Positions 12,647 through 24,990 of a stretch of 64,000 nt of DNA are shown here, one piece after another (the first letter of the stretch is position 1; each line of letters opens with the position of its first letter). Location: contig OZ234503.1 of assembly GCA_965153455.1 (NCBI GenBank), positions 13,025,118 through 13,089,117 of the forward strand, in the 5' to 3' direction. Both the position numbers and the translations under genes were made by a program. The stretch comes from Sphagnum compactum (lineage: Eukaryota; Bryophyta; Sphagnopsida; Sphagnales). Below the pieces are notes generated by a model, which had not been told where the DNA came from, searched no databases, and saw only the letters and a program-made list of their open reading frames with translations.

Positions 12647-12742
12647 CACAGTGGTTAAGGCATATATACCAGAGAGATATACCAGATACGTTCTAGCAGA
12701 GACGTCGTGTGACTCACGGCTGTTTGAAATCAGCGCACATGG
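12647..12742 (+). repeat. tRNA-Ser-like SINE or tRNA pseudogene
   Basis: Contains GTGGTTAAGGC, the D-arm/A-box sequence typical of tRNA-Ser. About 70 bp later comes GCTG-TTTGAAAT-CAGC, which folds as a T-arm with a decayed B-box. No acceptor stem closes, so it is not a working tRNA gene. Confidence 0.4.
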
Positions 12743-12745
12743 AGC

Positions 12746-13946
12746 ATGACCCACGTCATTTTTAGGGTTTTAAGAAAAAAGCCAAAGTGGCGACCATCCA
12801 TAGTAAGATGTAGCAAAAGTGGCGATCTTCTCTAGGAAGATTTAGCCAAATCTGGCTATCGATCAGAAATCAAGTATAAATCTTTAATCATCCTTCTATA
12901 GTTTTGGCTACTCACTGAAAACCAAATATACGAAAATGGCGGATTTTATGTTTTTTTTCCTCTCGCTTCTGCCTACTGAAAACCTGCAAAATCACTTTTT
13001 TTAGAATTTTTAGTTTTTTATTTCGCTTTTCGTACAAATTTCGCCAGTAAGAAAAGGACCGCCCCACAAGGATGCATGCTCGTAACATCCAGGAAACCTG
13101 AAAGGAAGAAGGGAATGAAAAAAAACAGATATGTGTGTATGGAAAACCGAAAAAAGAATGTGAACGTAAGATGCTGAGGTCTGATTTTATACATTTTTTG
13201 TCCCCTCTTGAAGTGGACACTCAGAGCTCAGTGTTGTTGCTTTTGTTGCAAAAAACGTTGGATTGCAATAGTAGAACAGCCTGATTGATTTGTTGATGTT
13301 CTGTGTGCATATTTGCCCAACTTCTCTGGCCTGCATTGTGATGTGGGCACATGAACCTACTGGAATTACTAGTTTTCTAGAATGGATGCAAAGGAGGTGG
13401 TTAGCCTAAGCTTCTTGAGATGTACATTTGGTGAGCTCAGCATCTGCACAACATTCCTATCTTCCGAGTTTTAAAATCAGTTTGATTGTAATTGTAATTC
13501 ATTCCATCTGCACAATGGCTGGGTACCATGTCACTTCCCTTGAATCCTTATACACAAAATGACAACAAAGTTGCAAGCTTTTACAGGCACATCTTGAAAC
13601 TACCCCAAATGCAACCTCCAGGAAACATCCAAGATTTCTATTCTCTATTTTTCAGCCTGTCATCGAAGGCTTCTAAAGAGAGCAAAAAAGTAATCTCTTA
13701 CAATATTAAGAGGAAGATGAAAGAAGCTCTGCAATGCAATGACATTGGGGAGCAACTTACCAATTTTCTTGGTTCTTGTCCAGTGTCAGCTGATTTGAAA
13801 TTTGAATTTGCAAGTTGGTTCTGTCCTTGGCAATTTGGAATTGAAATCTAAAGTGAAATTTGGAATTGAAATTTGAACTGCAGTTTGGAACTGAATTTGC
13901 AAATTGTCCTTGTCATGTGTAATGTAATTTGGAACTGAAAATGCAA
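12746..13946. other. Intergenic; one unassigned open frame
   Basis: A plus-strand frame at 13528-13851 (107 aa) begins with ATG, but the protein is unfamiliar and has no splice-supported neighbours. Just after it, TTTGGAATTGAAATT-like words repeat several times (13830-13940). Nothing else could be assigned. Confidence 0.4.
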
Positions 13947-15233
13947 TCAAAACATGTTGTCATTGGGTTGAATGTTTATTGCTTCTTCAATTTGATCATC
14001 TAGCAGCTCATTTGATTTGGAATCATCTGAAGGCAAATCTACAACTAGAGGCATGTGTGCATGCTCCTTAACGAATGCGTGACACATAGCGATACTCAGA
14101 TTGGAAAACACATTGACCATTTTTTGTCGCATGATTTGAGGTAGCGAAGATGTTCTTTGAGTATGTTCGTGAACATTTGAACTTCGCTGCTCAATATCTA
14201 GCTGAACATCTTTGATTTCACGCATTGCATTCACAATCTCCTTGTAGTTCTTGTTTGTAGATTCAATTACATGAATAAAAACTTGAATGTTGCGTTTTAT
14301 TTTGACTCCCGTGCTTCCGGATGCAAGTGTTGGTGGAAATCCAGGATTGATGATTGGTGGTTGGAGTAGCTCAGTTTCTGGATCAAATAAGTTCACATAG
14401 CTTGTTGTCCTTGCACTTGGACAGAGAACAATTTTGCTTGCAATTCGTATGCTTGGACCATTGGTAGCTCTTATTCCATGATTGTTAGCTACTCTTGTGC
14501 TAGCAACTCTTGTTTCTTGACTATCGGGATCTCTTACACCTTGAGTATCATGAACTCTTATCCAATGAGTATCTGATGCCATGTCATGATTTGTTTGATT
14601 ATCTTGTGACTGCAAGTAGTCATTTTCCTCATCTCTGTCTTGTGTTAATGGGTTGTAGGTTTTGTCTCCTTCATCATTTACATCCCTGGTATGTAAAGGA
14701 GTGGTGACTGTCTTCTCCCCATGAAGGCTTCAATTGCTTCATAGTAATTTTTTGTTCAATTGACAAGGTAAATGGAAGCGTTCCATATCTGCAAACAACA
14801 AATCCCAGAAATAGGTATGATTACCTGTGCCCTTGTGAGAATATGATAGTTTCTTGAAATCAAAATTCAATGAATTCAATTTGTCCTTACACATGACACC
14901 GATTTTCGGAAACGTGCTTTGAGTCGCCTTCTGCAGTTCTTTAACAATTCTGTCCCAGCGCGACGCAGTAGAAATCATAAATGATCTGGGATCAACAAGT
15001 TCCTTTTAAGCTCTGTATTCTTTGTGTTTGCAAGCTATGCGTGCCAATACCTCACGATGATCCTAGTTCCCGTGCCGCTGCAGTGGAATTGCACCTTGTT
15101 TTACACTATGCCCTCCTGAACCTCTTTCACAAACTGTGGACGATCTTCCTATAGAATTCGTTTGTGAGTTAGCATTCGCACCTGTTTGCACACTTGCGCC
15201 TGTATGCAGATGTGCGCCTGAATTTGAAGCCAT
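13947..15233 (-). pseudogene. Trihelix (Myb/SANT-like) DNA-binding protein, disrupted
   Basis: Read from ATG at 15233, the frame gives a Ser/Gly-rich N-terminus, then a trihelix-type domain: RWDRIVKELQKATQ, CKDKLNSLNFDFKKL and the conserved GTGNHTYFW (usual form GTGxxxYW). A low-complexity linker follows, then a C-terminal helical region (about residues 300-420) ending at 13947. Disruptions: TAG at 15065-15063, TAA at 15008-15006, a frameshift in a run of six T (plus strand 14748-14753) and a second, opposite one before about 14655 that restores the frame. Between the shifts the other frame reads YYEAIEAFMGRR, confirming two indels. Such proteins occur as host transcription factors and as the DNA-binding ORF of PIF/Harbinger transposons. 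No transposase, inverted ends or target duplication were found here, so the origin is open. Confidence 0.72.
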
Positions 15234-15239
15234 TTTGTT

Positions 15240-15500
15240 TTCATGGTTCTTGGTTCAAAGCGTCCTTCTGCGACGGAGCTTCTGCGTTCTTATGTGTTGC
15301 ATTCTTCTTCAGAACTTCCCGCTGCTGTTGCGTTGTGTTCTTCTTCAGAGCTTCTAGCCACTTCTACGTTGCACTTCTGCATTGCGTTCTTCTTCAAGGT
15401 AATGTCTACGTTGTGCTTTTGCGTTGTGTTCTCCTTCAAAACTTCCCGATGCGATAAAAACAGCAAAGCTTCCCTCTGCGATGGCACGTGGCTTTTTCTT
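15240..15500. repeat. Low-complexity TTCTTC/TTGCGTT array
   Basis: Words such as TGTTCTTCTTCAGAGCTTC and TTGCGTTGTGTTC recur at intervals of roughly 45-57 bp directly upstream of the trihelix pseudogene. Long stop-free frames on both strands result from composition, not from coding. Confidence 0.6.
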
Positions 15501-15843
15501 CAAGCCATATAGTTGTAGCATGGAGATAGATTTAACATATTGGTTTTGAAAGTTGCTACATTACCATCGCAAAAACATGTTTGTTAAAAGTAGGAATCTA
15601 CAAAAGTTTAAGAGATTTTAACATTTTTTCTCTTCTGCTATTAGCGGACTATTACAAAATGTTAAGCGCAACGTTAGGGTTCCACGTCATATGTGCACGT
15701 AAACTCTCTACATCCAACACAGGTCGGGTATACAATGCTGCGAGCACTGCTGGGGTGCGCAGTTGGGCGCAGCATTCAAGGGAGCTTGTCTGGAAGCGAT
15801 GTCTGAAGGAGAGCAGTTTGTTTTGCTGCACAATTCTCCACGG

Positions 15844-15847
<4 letters not shown>

Positions 15848-15885
<38 letters not shown>
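15848..15885. repeat. (GA)19 microsatellite
   Basis: A pure GA run about 80 bp upstream of the INTS7 start codon. GA/CT tracts are common in plant promoters and 5' leaders, so it may lie in the INTS7 leader. Confidence 0.85.
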
Positions 15886-15886
<1 letters not shown>

Positions 15887-15963
15887 TTCTAAGTGGTGAT
15901 AAGTTAATTTTAACAGCTTTTTGGTTTTGAGCCCCAGGAGAGGGAAGAAGTGGAAGGGAAGAA

Positions 15964-18900
15964 ATGGGGGAGCAGGGAGTTGCGGGAGGGATGTCCGGGG
16001 TAGCCTCATCGACATACGGCTTGCCCGATATCGCTGCTGCAAAATCGATTCCTTGGAATGTCGAGCTCGATCGTGGCCTGCGGTCATCGAAGCTAGGTAC
16101 TAACAACTACTTCTCTCTTCTTCTGCTCTCGCTCTCTGACATTGCGCTCTCTCTCTCCCACCCAAACTACTAAATCCGAAACCCTTAAACTCTGAACTCG
16201 AAACGTCAAGCAAGTACTAACTACTTCTCTGTTCTTCTCTCGCTCCCTGACATCGCTCTCCCTCTCCCTCAAGGCACAAAATCCTAAACCCTAAAATCTG
16301 AACCTGAAACCTCAAGTAGGTACTAACTACTTCTCTGTTCTTCTCTCGCTCCCTGACATCGCTCTCCCTCTCCCTCAAGGCACAAAATCCTAAACCCTAA
16401 AATCTGAACCTGAAACCTCAAGTAGGTACTAACTACTTCTCTGTTCTTCTCTCGCTCCCTGACATCGCTCTCCCTCTCCCTCAAGGCACAAAATCCTATA
16501 CCCTAAAATCTGAACCTGAAACCTCAAGTAGGTACTAACTACTTCTCTCTTCTTCTCTCGCTTCCTGACATCACGCGTTCTCTCTCAAGCCACTAAATCC
16601 GAAACCCTGAAATATGAGCCTGAAACCTCAATACGAAAACCCTTGAACCTGCCATTGTAGTATGGGAAAAAAGGCCAGTGATTTTAGAGTAGAGTGATGA
16701 TGGTCTGGAGGCTGGATTGTGTTTCGCAACGGTAACTAATGCAAAACAACAATCAAAGAGAGCACCTTTGCAAAAGAGAATTGCCCCCAGTTTAAGAGAA
16801 GAAGGTTTTAGGGTTTTAGGGTTTTTGGTTTTCTGCTAACCCTAATTGCATGCTGTGACATAGTATGAACCAGTTGGATTTTAAATGAGGAATGCGTGTT
16901 TGACAGGGGCTAATTTGGAGGCTGTGTTAAAAGCGGGACCGCGTCTTGTGTGGTGGAGTCAAGAGCCTGTCCCTTGTGCTGCTGCCGCTTCTCTGTACAA
17001 GCTTGAAGCTGGGCAGGATAGGACTTTTTCAAATGCCATTGTTCAGCGTTTGGCAGAAACTTTTCGCACCGGCAACAACTTCACCCGTCTCTGTGTGCTG
17101 AAAGTTTTTCTTCTCACTGTGAAGGAAGGAAAAGGAAAAAGAGGAAAACACAGTGACGGTCAAGGAAAAGGTGACTCAAAGGGCTTATTAACAAAGGAAA
17201 GGATTGCGAATCATGTAGAGATGTTGCGAAAGGTGAAAGTTGTCATGGATAGTGGAGATGTAGTTGGGCGAGCACTGGCATTACGTATGATAGGGTGCTT
17301 GGCAGAAATTGCATCTGACAGTGCAGATGTCCATAGTATTGTAATTGAGGCCCTTCAATCACCCCATCAAATAGAGGTAAGCTTTCAGCTTCTGGGATTT
17401 TGTTAGGCAAAGTGAATGAATGAGATATAGGAGACAAGCAGAAGGAACAGTCGAGGGATGCTGGTTTGTGGTTCACAGACCAATGCTCTGAATAGTATAA
17501 TAGAAGATATATATCCCCAGAAACTTGATGCTATTCTTGACCTCTTATGCTGCATGGCCTCATCAATGTAGGCAGCTAGGCATGGTTGTTCCTCACAGCC
17601 ACATGTCATTCAAAGTTGCATTGTTCAGAAAACCTGATTCTCTCTGTTCTGTGATGCTACATTTCCCTGCCTTTTTGTTTCTTGAGGAAAATGATATTTT
17701 TGTGCTGCTCAGAAGGGAACTGATGTGGACAATGCAAGTATGAAGTTAGCAGCTCAAAAAGACATTGTTTTAGAGGGAATACACAGTTAGTCCTTTTAGC
17801 AGTACTCCCTAAATTGCCCAACAAGCAGTGATAGCCTTAGGAAGTGTGTCAGGTCTCAGACCCCACTTTCAAGATTCATAGATGCTTGTTGACAATCTCC
17901 TGCATTGTAACCTTGCATTGGCTGATGTCTTTGCTGATGGCTATGCTTTAAAGGTTGAAGCAGCATTTTTTGCCATGGGGCGACTTTGTGAGCTGTCCAC
18001 AACATTTGCTGCTATGTCCTTTGATCAAGTGGTTGTAATGGTGAATGCTATGGAAACACCCCCCAATGTGCAGCGATTAGCAATTCGTATTTTTGCCAAA
18101 GTCGGCCTTTCTCCATCTCTCTCATCACAAGCTCAAAAGGTACAGGCTTTGTCTGACATCAAATTCAACTGCCAGTGAAATCTAGTATGCAGATGAGTTG
18201 ACAGTATGACCTGAGCAATTAGGTGATTATGCAGCTGATGTTTGATGCTTCTCTTGTCTTTTGGGTAATGTCTAATTGGGTGGTTCTTTCAACTTTTGGT
18301 CAGTGTAGAGAGGAACTGAAATACTCCTGCGCCTGGCCAACACAGAGACTGTAACTGTGATGCTTGTTTCCCTTACAGACTTGGCCTTGGAATCTGTTGT
18401 TACTATTCGACCTCAGGTGCTTGATCCTTATTCACAGTTACTCTGAGTTTTCTGCAGGACTTACATCATTATGTACAACTTTCAGCCTCTTTTGTACATT
18501 TCATGTTTCTTTGATTCTATTGGACGTGGAATTTATTTCTTTATACATATTCTCTCCCTTCTTGTTGTCAATGTAGGGGTCCTGGATTCCCTTAGGTTGC
18601 ATCCTTTCTAATCTGCAGATTCCTGGTACTATCTTGTGAATTTTGTCTGGTCTGATTAGTCCTTGTGATGCTCAAGGATTTTATAAATTTTGTGACAGGT
18701 GGAATTACTGACCGCATATATCAGCGCAGATCCCCGAGCAGAGGTGCGGGCTTTGGCTCTTCAGTGTTTTCTTCGATTAATTCCACAAGCTGCCCGAGCT
18801 GGTGCTTTTGGTAGCAGTGAATTCCATGTTCTTCTAGCCATTATAGAGGATAGTAACACAGTTCCAGCATTGCACATATTGGCTTTGCAAGTCATCCGAA

Positions 18901-21900
18901 AGGTTAGTTGTCTCATGTGTTGATTTGCTATGTTTCCTTTGGTAGACTGGAATTATAATTTTGTTCACTTGCAATATAGGTGACTGTAGATGCCTTCTAG
19001 CAATCACCAATTCACAATTAGTGACAGGGGTTTGCTAAAACAAACTTGCCAAACATTCCAAACAAGGATTCTGTAAGTAATCACACTATACAAGGGCTAT
19101 AGCTAGTGAATTCTTCTGATGAGAGTATCAGATTTACCTGACAGAAGGCAAATGTGATTAGGGAACTGCACAGTCATAGGTGCATGAGTCAACTTTTGAC
19201 TTTCCAATGTGATGGAGTAGCCATCCTTATAACCTCTTATTTGGGATATTGCTTACCTGAGTTAGATGTTCAAGATAACCTTTCAGCTGAACTTGGAATG
19301 TACCTTCCAGCTGTTGAATTGAACATTTTTGATCATCAGCAATCAGCAATCAAACCATAAACCCTAAAACATTACAGAGTTATTGCCTGGATACTATTGT
19401 GTAGGGATGGTTTTGAATCTTACCTCTGTGTTTTAACTGTTGCAGCTATTGAGGCATTATACCACAACAATTACCAGTGAGAATGAAGAACGATTAATTT
19501 TGCTGACTGAGCTATGCACATTCCATTCAGATTGGCAAGTGGCCCAGGCTGCACTAGCTTGCTTGGTTGAAATTGCTGCCTACTCCAGCAAGCTGAAAAG
19601 TGATCGTGGACTCCAGTACAAATTCTTTGGACATGCAACTCAGGCAACAGAAGCAGAAGTAGGAAGGAATGATGATTCAGTTGGAATCTATCACAATGCA
19701 ACCAGCTTTGATTTCATCACTAGAGTTGGTTTGCTTCTTTGTGACCATTTGGCTATAGTAGGCTCCTCTATCAAAGGAGTTTCCAAGGACACCAAATCTT
19801 TGCTGCTTGAAAAGGCACATAGTTTATGCACACTGGTTGTGCAACTTTCTCACGAGTGCCCACAGGCTCTGCCTTTGATGGTGGAATCTGTAGTTGCTAT
19901 AGTCAAAGTTGTTGTTCATGAGAGTTTTGGAGGTCCTCAACAAGGGAAACCAGAGGGAGAGGAAACTGGGGCAGAAACCAGAGAAATGGATATTGACAGT
20001 GAAGGTGGAGTGAAATTAAGCTTGAAGAAGAATGCATCCATGGAGTGTCAAGACTCACCAGTGGTGATTTCTCTGACGGATCATGAGGATAGATCAGATT
20101 TATGGTTAGGGTTTGTGCTGACCCTTTGTAAGTGCATTTTTGTCTGTGTTCGGGGCCTGGAACTCAATGTGCACAGATCAGCAAAAGTTTACCCAATTCT
20201 GAGAAATTTGGCAGTCGAAGTATCCATGTTGGACCCACCTTGTGAAGTTCTGAGAGGCTTGCTTCCAGCTGTACTTCGCACCTGTAGTTTACAGTCTCAA
20301 TATGCATGTCTTGAGGTAAGAAGTCTAGTTGAAACAGCAGTGGACAAAATGATGGGAATTCGGGATTTCTGGGCAGTCTATAGAATTGTGACAGAGGCAG
20401 CGGTAAGTGGATTGTGGACTGTGGCATCTCATGCCTTCTCTATCCTTAGCAGTAGAGTGCAATCAGATGGATGCTATTTTTGGCTAGAGGGTCTTACAAA
20501 GTTAGCTGCAGCTGAAGCTTCTCTCACTATTGATGGATCAGATGTTGATAATTCTGGACCTCAGGGCATGAAAGCTGCAAAAGAGGTGTTGACAGAGGTC
20601 CCTATTTCATCTGAATTCTCTGGATCAGCAGAGACCAAGTCAATCCAGATGAAGACAGATGCTGAATTTGGCAGAAGAACTGAGATTGGTGGTGATGATG
20701 ACACTCAAAAATGTGGCATGGATAGTTCTGGATGTGGGTTCAAATTTAGCCATGGCAGTTATGAGAATGATGGTTGTAGGTTTGGAGAGGCAGCTTCAAG
20801 GGCAATTCCAATGTTTCAATCTGCCGCTCAAAGTCTTGCAGCAGGTGTGTGCTTGGAGAGAACATTTGAGTTCCAAAGAAGGGTCATCTCTTTACGTCTT
20901 CGATTGATCCAAGCAGTTGCTGAGCTTTCCAAACAAGTCTCCCTGATCTGTGCAAATTTCCAAGTTGTAGATTCAAGTTACAGAATAGGAAAACGTGCAG
21001 GTCCTCAAAAAGGTCAAGGGATGGACAGAAGAGGGCTCTATGACATGAATATTGGCATTTTAGAACCTGATGTTTATGGTGTAAATTCCCGAGGGAACTC
21101 TAGCAGGATTAGAAGGAAAGGAGGGGAGGATCAGGCAGGTGACTGTTTTGTTGAGGAACAGTACGTAAGGCAAGAGAACTGGAGGTTCAGGGTGTTTGCA
21201 GTCAAGGCAGTTTCTAAAGCTGCTCAGCTGAAGATCCTCACAAGGGAACTAGACCTTTTTTCCATATCTTTTCCAGGAATTGACAAAGAAAGTTTTCATT
21301 TACTTTGTGAGTGGGCAGTAAGTTGTTCGTTACTGGCCTTCTGTACATCATGTGTTTTCTCCAAGGCCAATGCTGGCTGCCCAGATCTTGAACCCAGGGG
21401 GGCAGCAAGAGACTTGAACCAGAGGCTTAAAAAATGCTATGGGTATGAAAGCTCTCAGCTTTCAAATTTCTCAGCACATCTGACAGAAAAACTGGGTAGT
21501 CAAGAACTTGACTCACAGATTCCAGGCAGGTTTCTTAATTTTTGCCAGTGGGCAATCAGAAGTGTGTTTGAGCTTTTAGAGGAATCAGAAGCTGCAGGGC
21601 TAAAGAAAGTCCAAGAGAGGGCGGGGTTGCTGCTTAAAAGGATTATTGGGGAGTGGATACAGCTGCCATCTTATGCACCAAGATTTTTCTTCTGTACATG
21701 GTATTTTTCTCCTATTGTCTTCTCTCCAATGCTTCCTGACTTCTTCTCTTGACCGAGATCTCTTTGTTCAGAGCCTTTTTTATTTTGATTTTGGTGTCTT
21801 TTTATAGCTGCATCTTCCAGAGGAAAACCTTAAAATACACAGATGAGGTGGTAGGAGATGTTTCTTAGTTCAGCAGGGTCTAAAGTAATCAGGAATTAAT

Positions 21901-22520
21901 TTTACAGGCCACGAGTTGGGGTGGAGCTACATGTGGTGCAATCAGGAATGGAGGAGTCAACAGACATAACTGTGACCCAAGGCTCCACAATTCTCCTCAA
22001 CCTGTGTGTCCAGCTTACACACCTGCCTTCTAGGAGCTTGTGCAAAATTAACACTCTCTTTTGCATTGTGTCAATTAAACATGAGGAGACCTCTTCTCTA
22101 TTGGAAGAAGATTTATATGCGGGATGGAGAATTGGATTCAATGAAAGTGATGTGTTGTCCAGGAACCAATCAGAAGACTATTCAGTTGTGGAAAACCTCG
22201 TCCGAAGGTCAACGATTGACTCAGGATCTCCTGAATCTCTGATTCTTGAGCAGGAAATGATCTCTACTCATGATACCTCAGAATCCACTAAGTCTGAAAT
22301 TTGGACAAGCCTGAAACCTGCTGAATCTGTGTTAGGTAGAAGCTTTTTCTCAGGCAGTGTGGATGCTAAGGGGCTGTGCTATTCTTCATGCCTCCTGGAT
22401 GTCACCAGTTTTGGATGTGGGAGTTATCAAATTTCTCTACATTGTGTTGGTGTTGATGCACAGAGCCAACCTTGGGTCCTTCTGTCTTCTCATGTCCGCC
22501 ATACCTTCAAAATTGTATAA
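15964..22520 (+). CDS. INTS7: Integrator complex subunit 7 (INTS7) homologue
   Basis: Seven exons join in phase: 15964-16096, 16907-17376, 17954-18139, 18309-18416, 18699-18902, 19446-21700, 21908-22520, giving about 1322 aa. The N-terminus carries the plant INTS7 pattern WNVELDRGLRSSK, then AVLKAGPRLVWWSQEP. Helical ARM-like repeats follow (ALALRMIGCLAEIASDSADV, VEAAFFAMGRLCELS, RALALQCFLRLIP). The large exon 6 ends in FFFCTWPRVGVEL, split across the last intron, and the C-terminal domain ends HTFKIV. INTS7 is a scaffold subunit of the nuclear Integrator complex, which cleaves nascent RNA and forms snRNA 3' ends. The protein is longer than human INTS7 (about 960 aa), mainly through exon 6 linkers. 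The 543-bp intron 5 could hide one more short exon. No stop or frameshift is seen, so the gene looks intact. An alternative start is Met at 15991. Confidence 0.92.
16097..16640. repeat. 106-bp tandem repeat in INTS7 intron 1
   Basis: Units begin with GTACTAACTACTTCTCT at 16214, 16320, 16426 and 16532, spaced exactly 106 bp. A diverged 117-bp first unit starts at 16097, which is the exon 1 splice donor itself. Each unit therefore repeats a donor-like AAGTAG/GTACTAAC and a telo-box-like TAAACCCTAAAA (TATACCCTAAAA in one). Confidence 0.95.
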
Positions 22521-24059
22521 AGGCTTCATTAAGTTATATTCCTTGGACTCCATTTCAAAGGGAAGATTGAAACCTGGGGGACATCTCCTGTGTGAAGGTG
22601 GTAGGGTTATTTTACTGAGGAACTTGAAGATCTTATTGAATGCAAACTTAACCCACCCATGTGGGGGACTTTATCAATACTTGTACAGTTGGAGCTGTTG
22701 GGGATATGGCAGGCCAATTATTGTGATCTACAAGGCACATCCAAGATGGGAGCACAATTGTTGCAGGCAAAACTCTTGGAGTACAGGGTAAGAATCAACC
22801 ATGTTCCATTGCTCAACTCCACTGTTTTGTTATTCAAAGTGTAGATACTTCGACTGATTATGTTTGGCCCATGCGAGCTGAGCATGGAAGAGAAGAGAAC
22901 CAGTGCTTGCAGTCAAATTTAAACCTCAAATTTGTCTGATCTGATAGTTATGTGCTACCCCCACCTACTAAGGCTGTGAGCAATGGCCAGCATGTGAACT
23001 TTTTTGTACACCACTGGTTAATCCAACATAGAGTTCTCTCTGTGCCATTTTCTGGATTTGAGGTTGTCCATAGTGGAATTCATCTGGTTTGAATGCTATA
23101 TTTGGAAGTATGACCAAGTGCAATGTTGCACAATGCATTGATTGAATCTATTCAACCTGGAAAACTTTCAACCTGGAAGTTTTTCCTTGAACATACATGT
23201 GGTGAAAACATGCCATAAACACAAACCTAGCCACTGAATTGTGGAATCATTACACTCGGACACCATGTGCATTGTTATGACCTTATAAAGGATGTGTGGA
23301 CAATCAAATGTTTTTACACATTTGCATTTGTAAATATAGTCCATAACAATGTTTCAACTATGTGATCAAAACTTTAATAAAAACATTAGTTAAGGTTGAA
23401 ACTTATTTTACACAACGGAAGTTTTTTGACAACACATCCTAGAGCCAAAGGTGATAGTTGTCACTCTAATCAGACTATTTTAACAACATGATTGATTTTG
23501 GAGCAATGGTGGCATCTAAGAGGAGAAGAGCTTGCATTTAGTCTAGTTTGGAGTTATAGACACAAAATTATTATTGATATTATTTAACGTTTGTGAATAG
23601 GTGAGGAGGTAGTGATATGGTCTTGCACAACAAAATTTTAAAGAAACAACAAATGATTTTTACGAAAAGTTTGACCAACACTTGCACCAGCTTGTGGAGC
23701 TACATTTTATAGAAAAGTAAAGAAAAAGTTCTATTGTGATCTCCTCCTTTTCCTTAGCACATCTTCCCCTACCAAGTTGTGGCTTGGATGTGTATTTTGT
23801 GTTTTGGTGGAGCTTTTGTTGCACCATTATTATAGAAAAGGAGGCATTGGAGGGATTTGTTAGAAAAAATAGAAACATCATTATTATTATTTTCAAAGAT
23901 GTTATATAGATTGGTGTTTGCATTTTTTCAACAATGATGTGTCTTTGCTTAAGGACAAGAAAACAATTGGGTGCCAAAGGTTATGTCTAAACTTACGACA
24001 TAGATTATGAAAACACATACAACCTAGTTGTTAGAATGATATAATAGAAAACAATCATT
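22521..24059. other. INTS7 3' flank and AT-rich intergenic DNA
   Basis: The first few hundred bases have the composition of transcribed sequence and probably hold the INTS7 3' untranslated region. No further gene was recognised. Confidence 0.5.
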
Positions 24060-24990
24060 TGTTAGGGCAACAATGAAAATATGATTTTTACGTCAAATTG
24101 ATGTAAGGAATGTCCTTCTAATGGAAATTATCAATTCTATACATGGAGGAACCATCAAGTTATATGGATCAAACACATCTTAATTTGATATGTAGTTTAA
24201 AGAAAGCTTTATATGGCTTGAAGCAATCACCTAAAGTTTGGTTAAACAAGACAGGTTAGTATTTTGTCATTAACGAATTTTAAAACATCTAATATAAAAT
24301 TTTCATTTTATGTAAATGTTTTTTTGAAAAAGATAGACAATGGGATAGTAGTCTTCTAATTTGATTGTCACAATAGATATCTAATTCAGACATCTTTGAT
24401 TTGAAGAAGGTTTTAAAGCAAAAACTTGAGAAGAAAGATTTGATAAAATTACGTTATTTCCTCAACATCAAGGTAATCAAATCCCCAAAGGGATATGGTT
24501 ACTACAAAGATAATATGTTTTGAATAATTTGTCCTAATATGGGACGACAAGTTACAAACTTCTTTTGGTTTCAGTGAAGCAAAATGTGAAATTAATTATA
24601 GATGCAAGTGCCTAGTGAACTTATGAAATACACGACTATTTGCAAAATGCATATTACATAGTTTAATTTACATGATCATCATAAGGTCAGATTTGAGTTA
24701 TGAAATTAGAATAGTAAGTTAATTTATGCAAACACCACATAAGCTAACCACATTTGGATGTTATTAGATTTATATTCATGCATGTAAACCACATTTTGAA
24801 CTGTGGACTCTTTTATGAATCTAAGAATAAGTTATATGTACATGGGTACATTGATGTTGATTGGGCTAACAAAATTTGAAACAAAAAATCGATTAGTTTT
24901 ATGATTTCATATAGGAGTGATGTTATTAATGGAACAACCAAAAAAAAAAATTAGTTGTTTTGTCAAGCACAAAGGTTAAATAGTTTATGC
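24060..24990 (+). mobile_element. Ty1-copia polyprotein remnant (RT to RNase H)
   Basis: Conserved pieces lie in the right order: LKKALYGLKQSPKVW (reverse transcriptase) at about 24193-24240, then LKKVLKQKLEKKDLIKLRYF and a degraded KGYGYYKD block near 24400-24520, and GYIDVDWANK followed by a KKSISFMISY block (RNase H, usual GYSDADWAG...RRSTSGY) near 24840-24910. Stops and frameshifts lie between the pieces. No long terminal repeats were found, so this is an old 5'- and 3'-truncated copy. Confidence 0.82.

Noticed and set aside
12647-12742. Functional tRNA-Ser gene
   Set aside because: The D-arm and a T-arm can be seen but no acceptor stem or proper anticodon arm closes.
17882-18178. INTS7 exon starting at the ATG at 17882
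   Set aside because: The coding match begins at 17954 after an AG acceptor in phase with the exon ending at 17376; the part before it is intronic.
24060-24990. Functional retrotransposon
   Set aside because: Only separated RT and RNase H scraps remain, with stops between them and no long terminal repeats.
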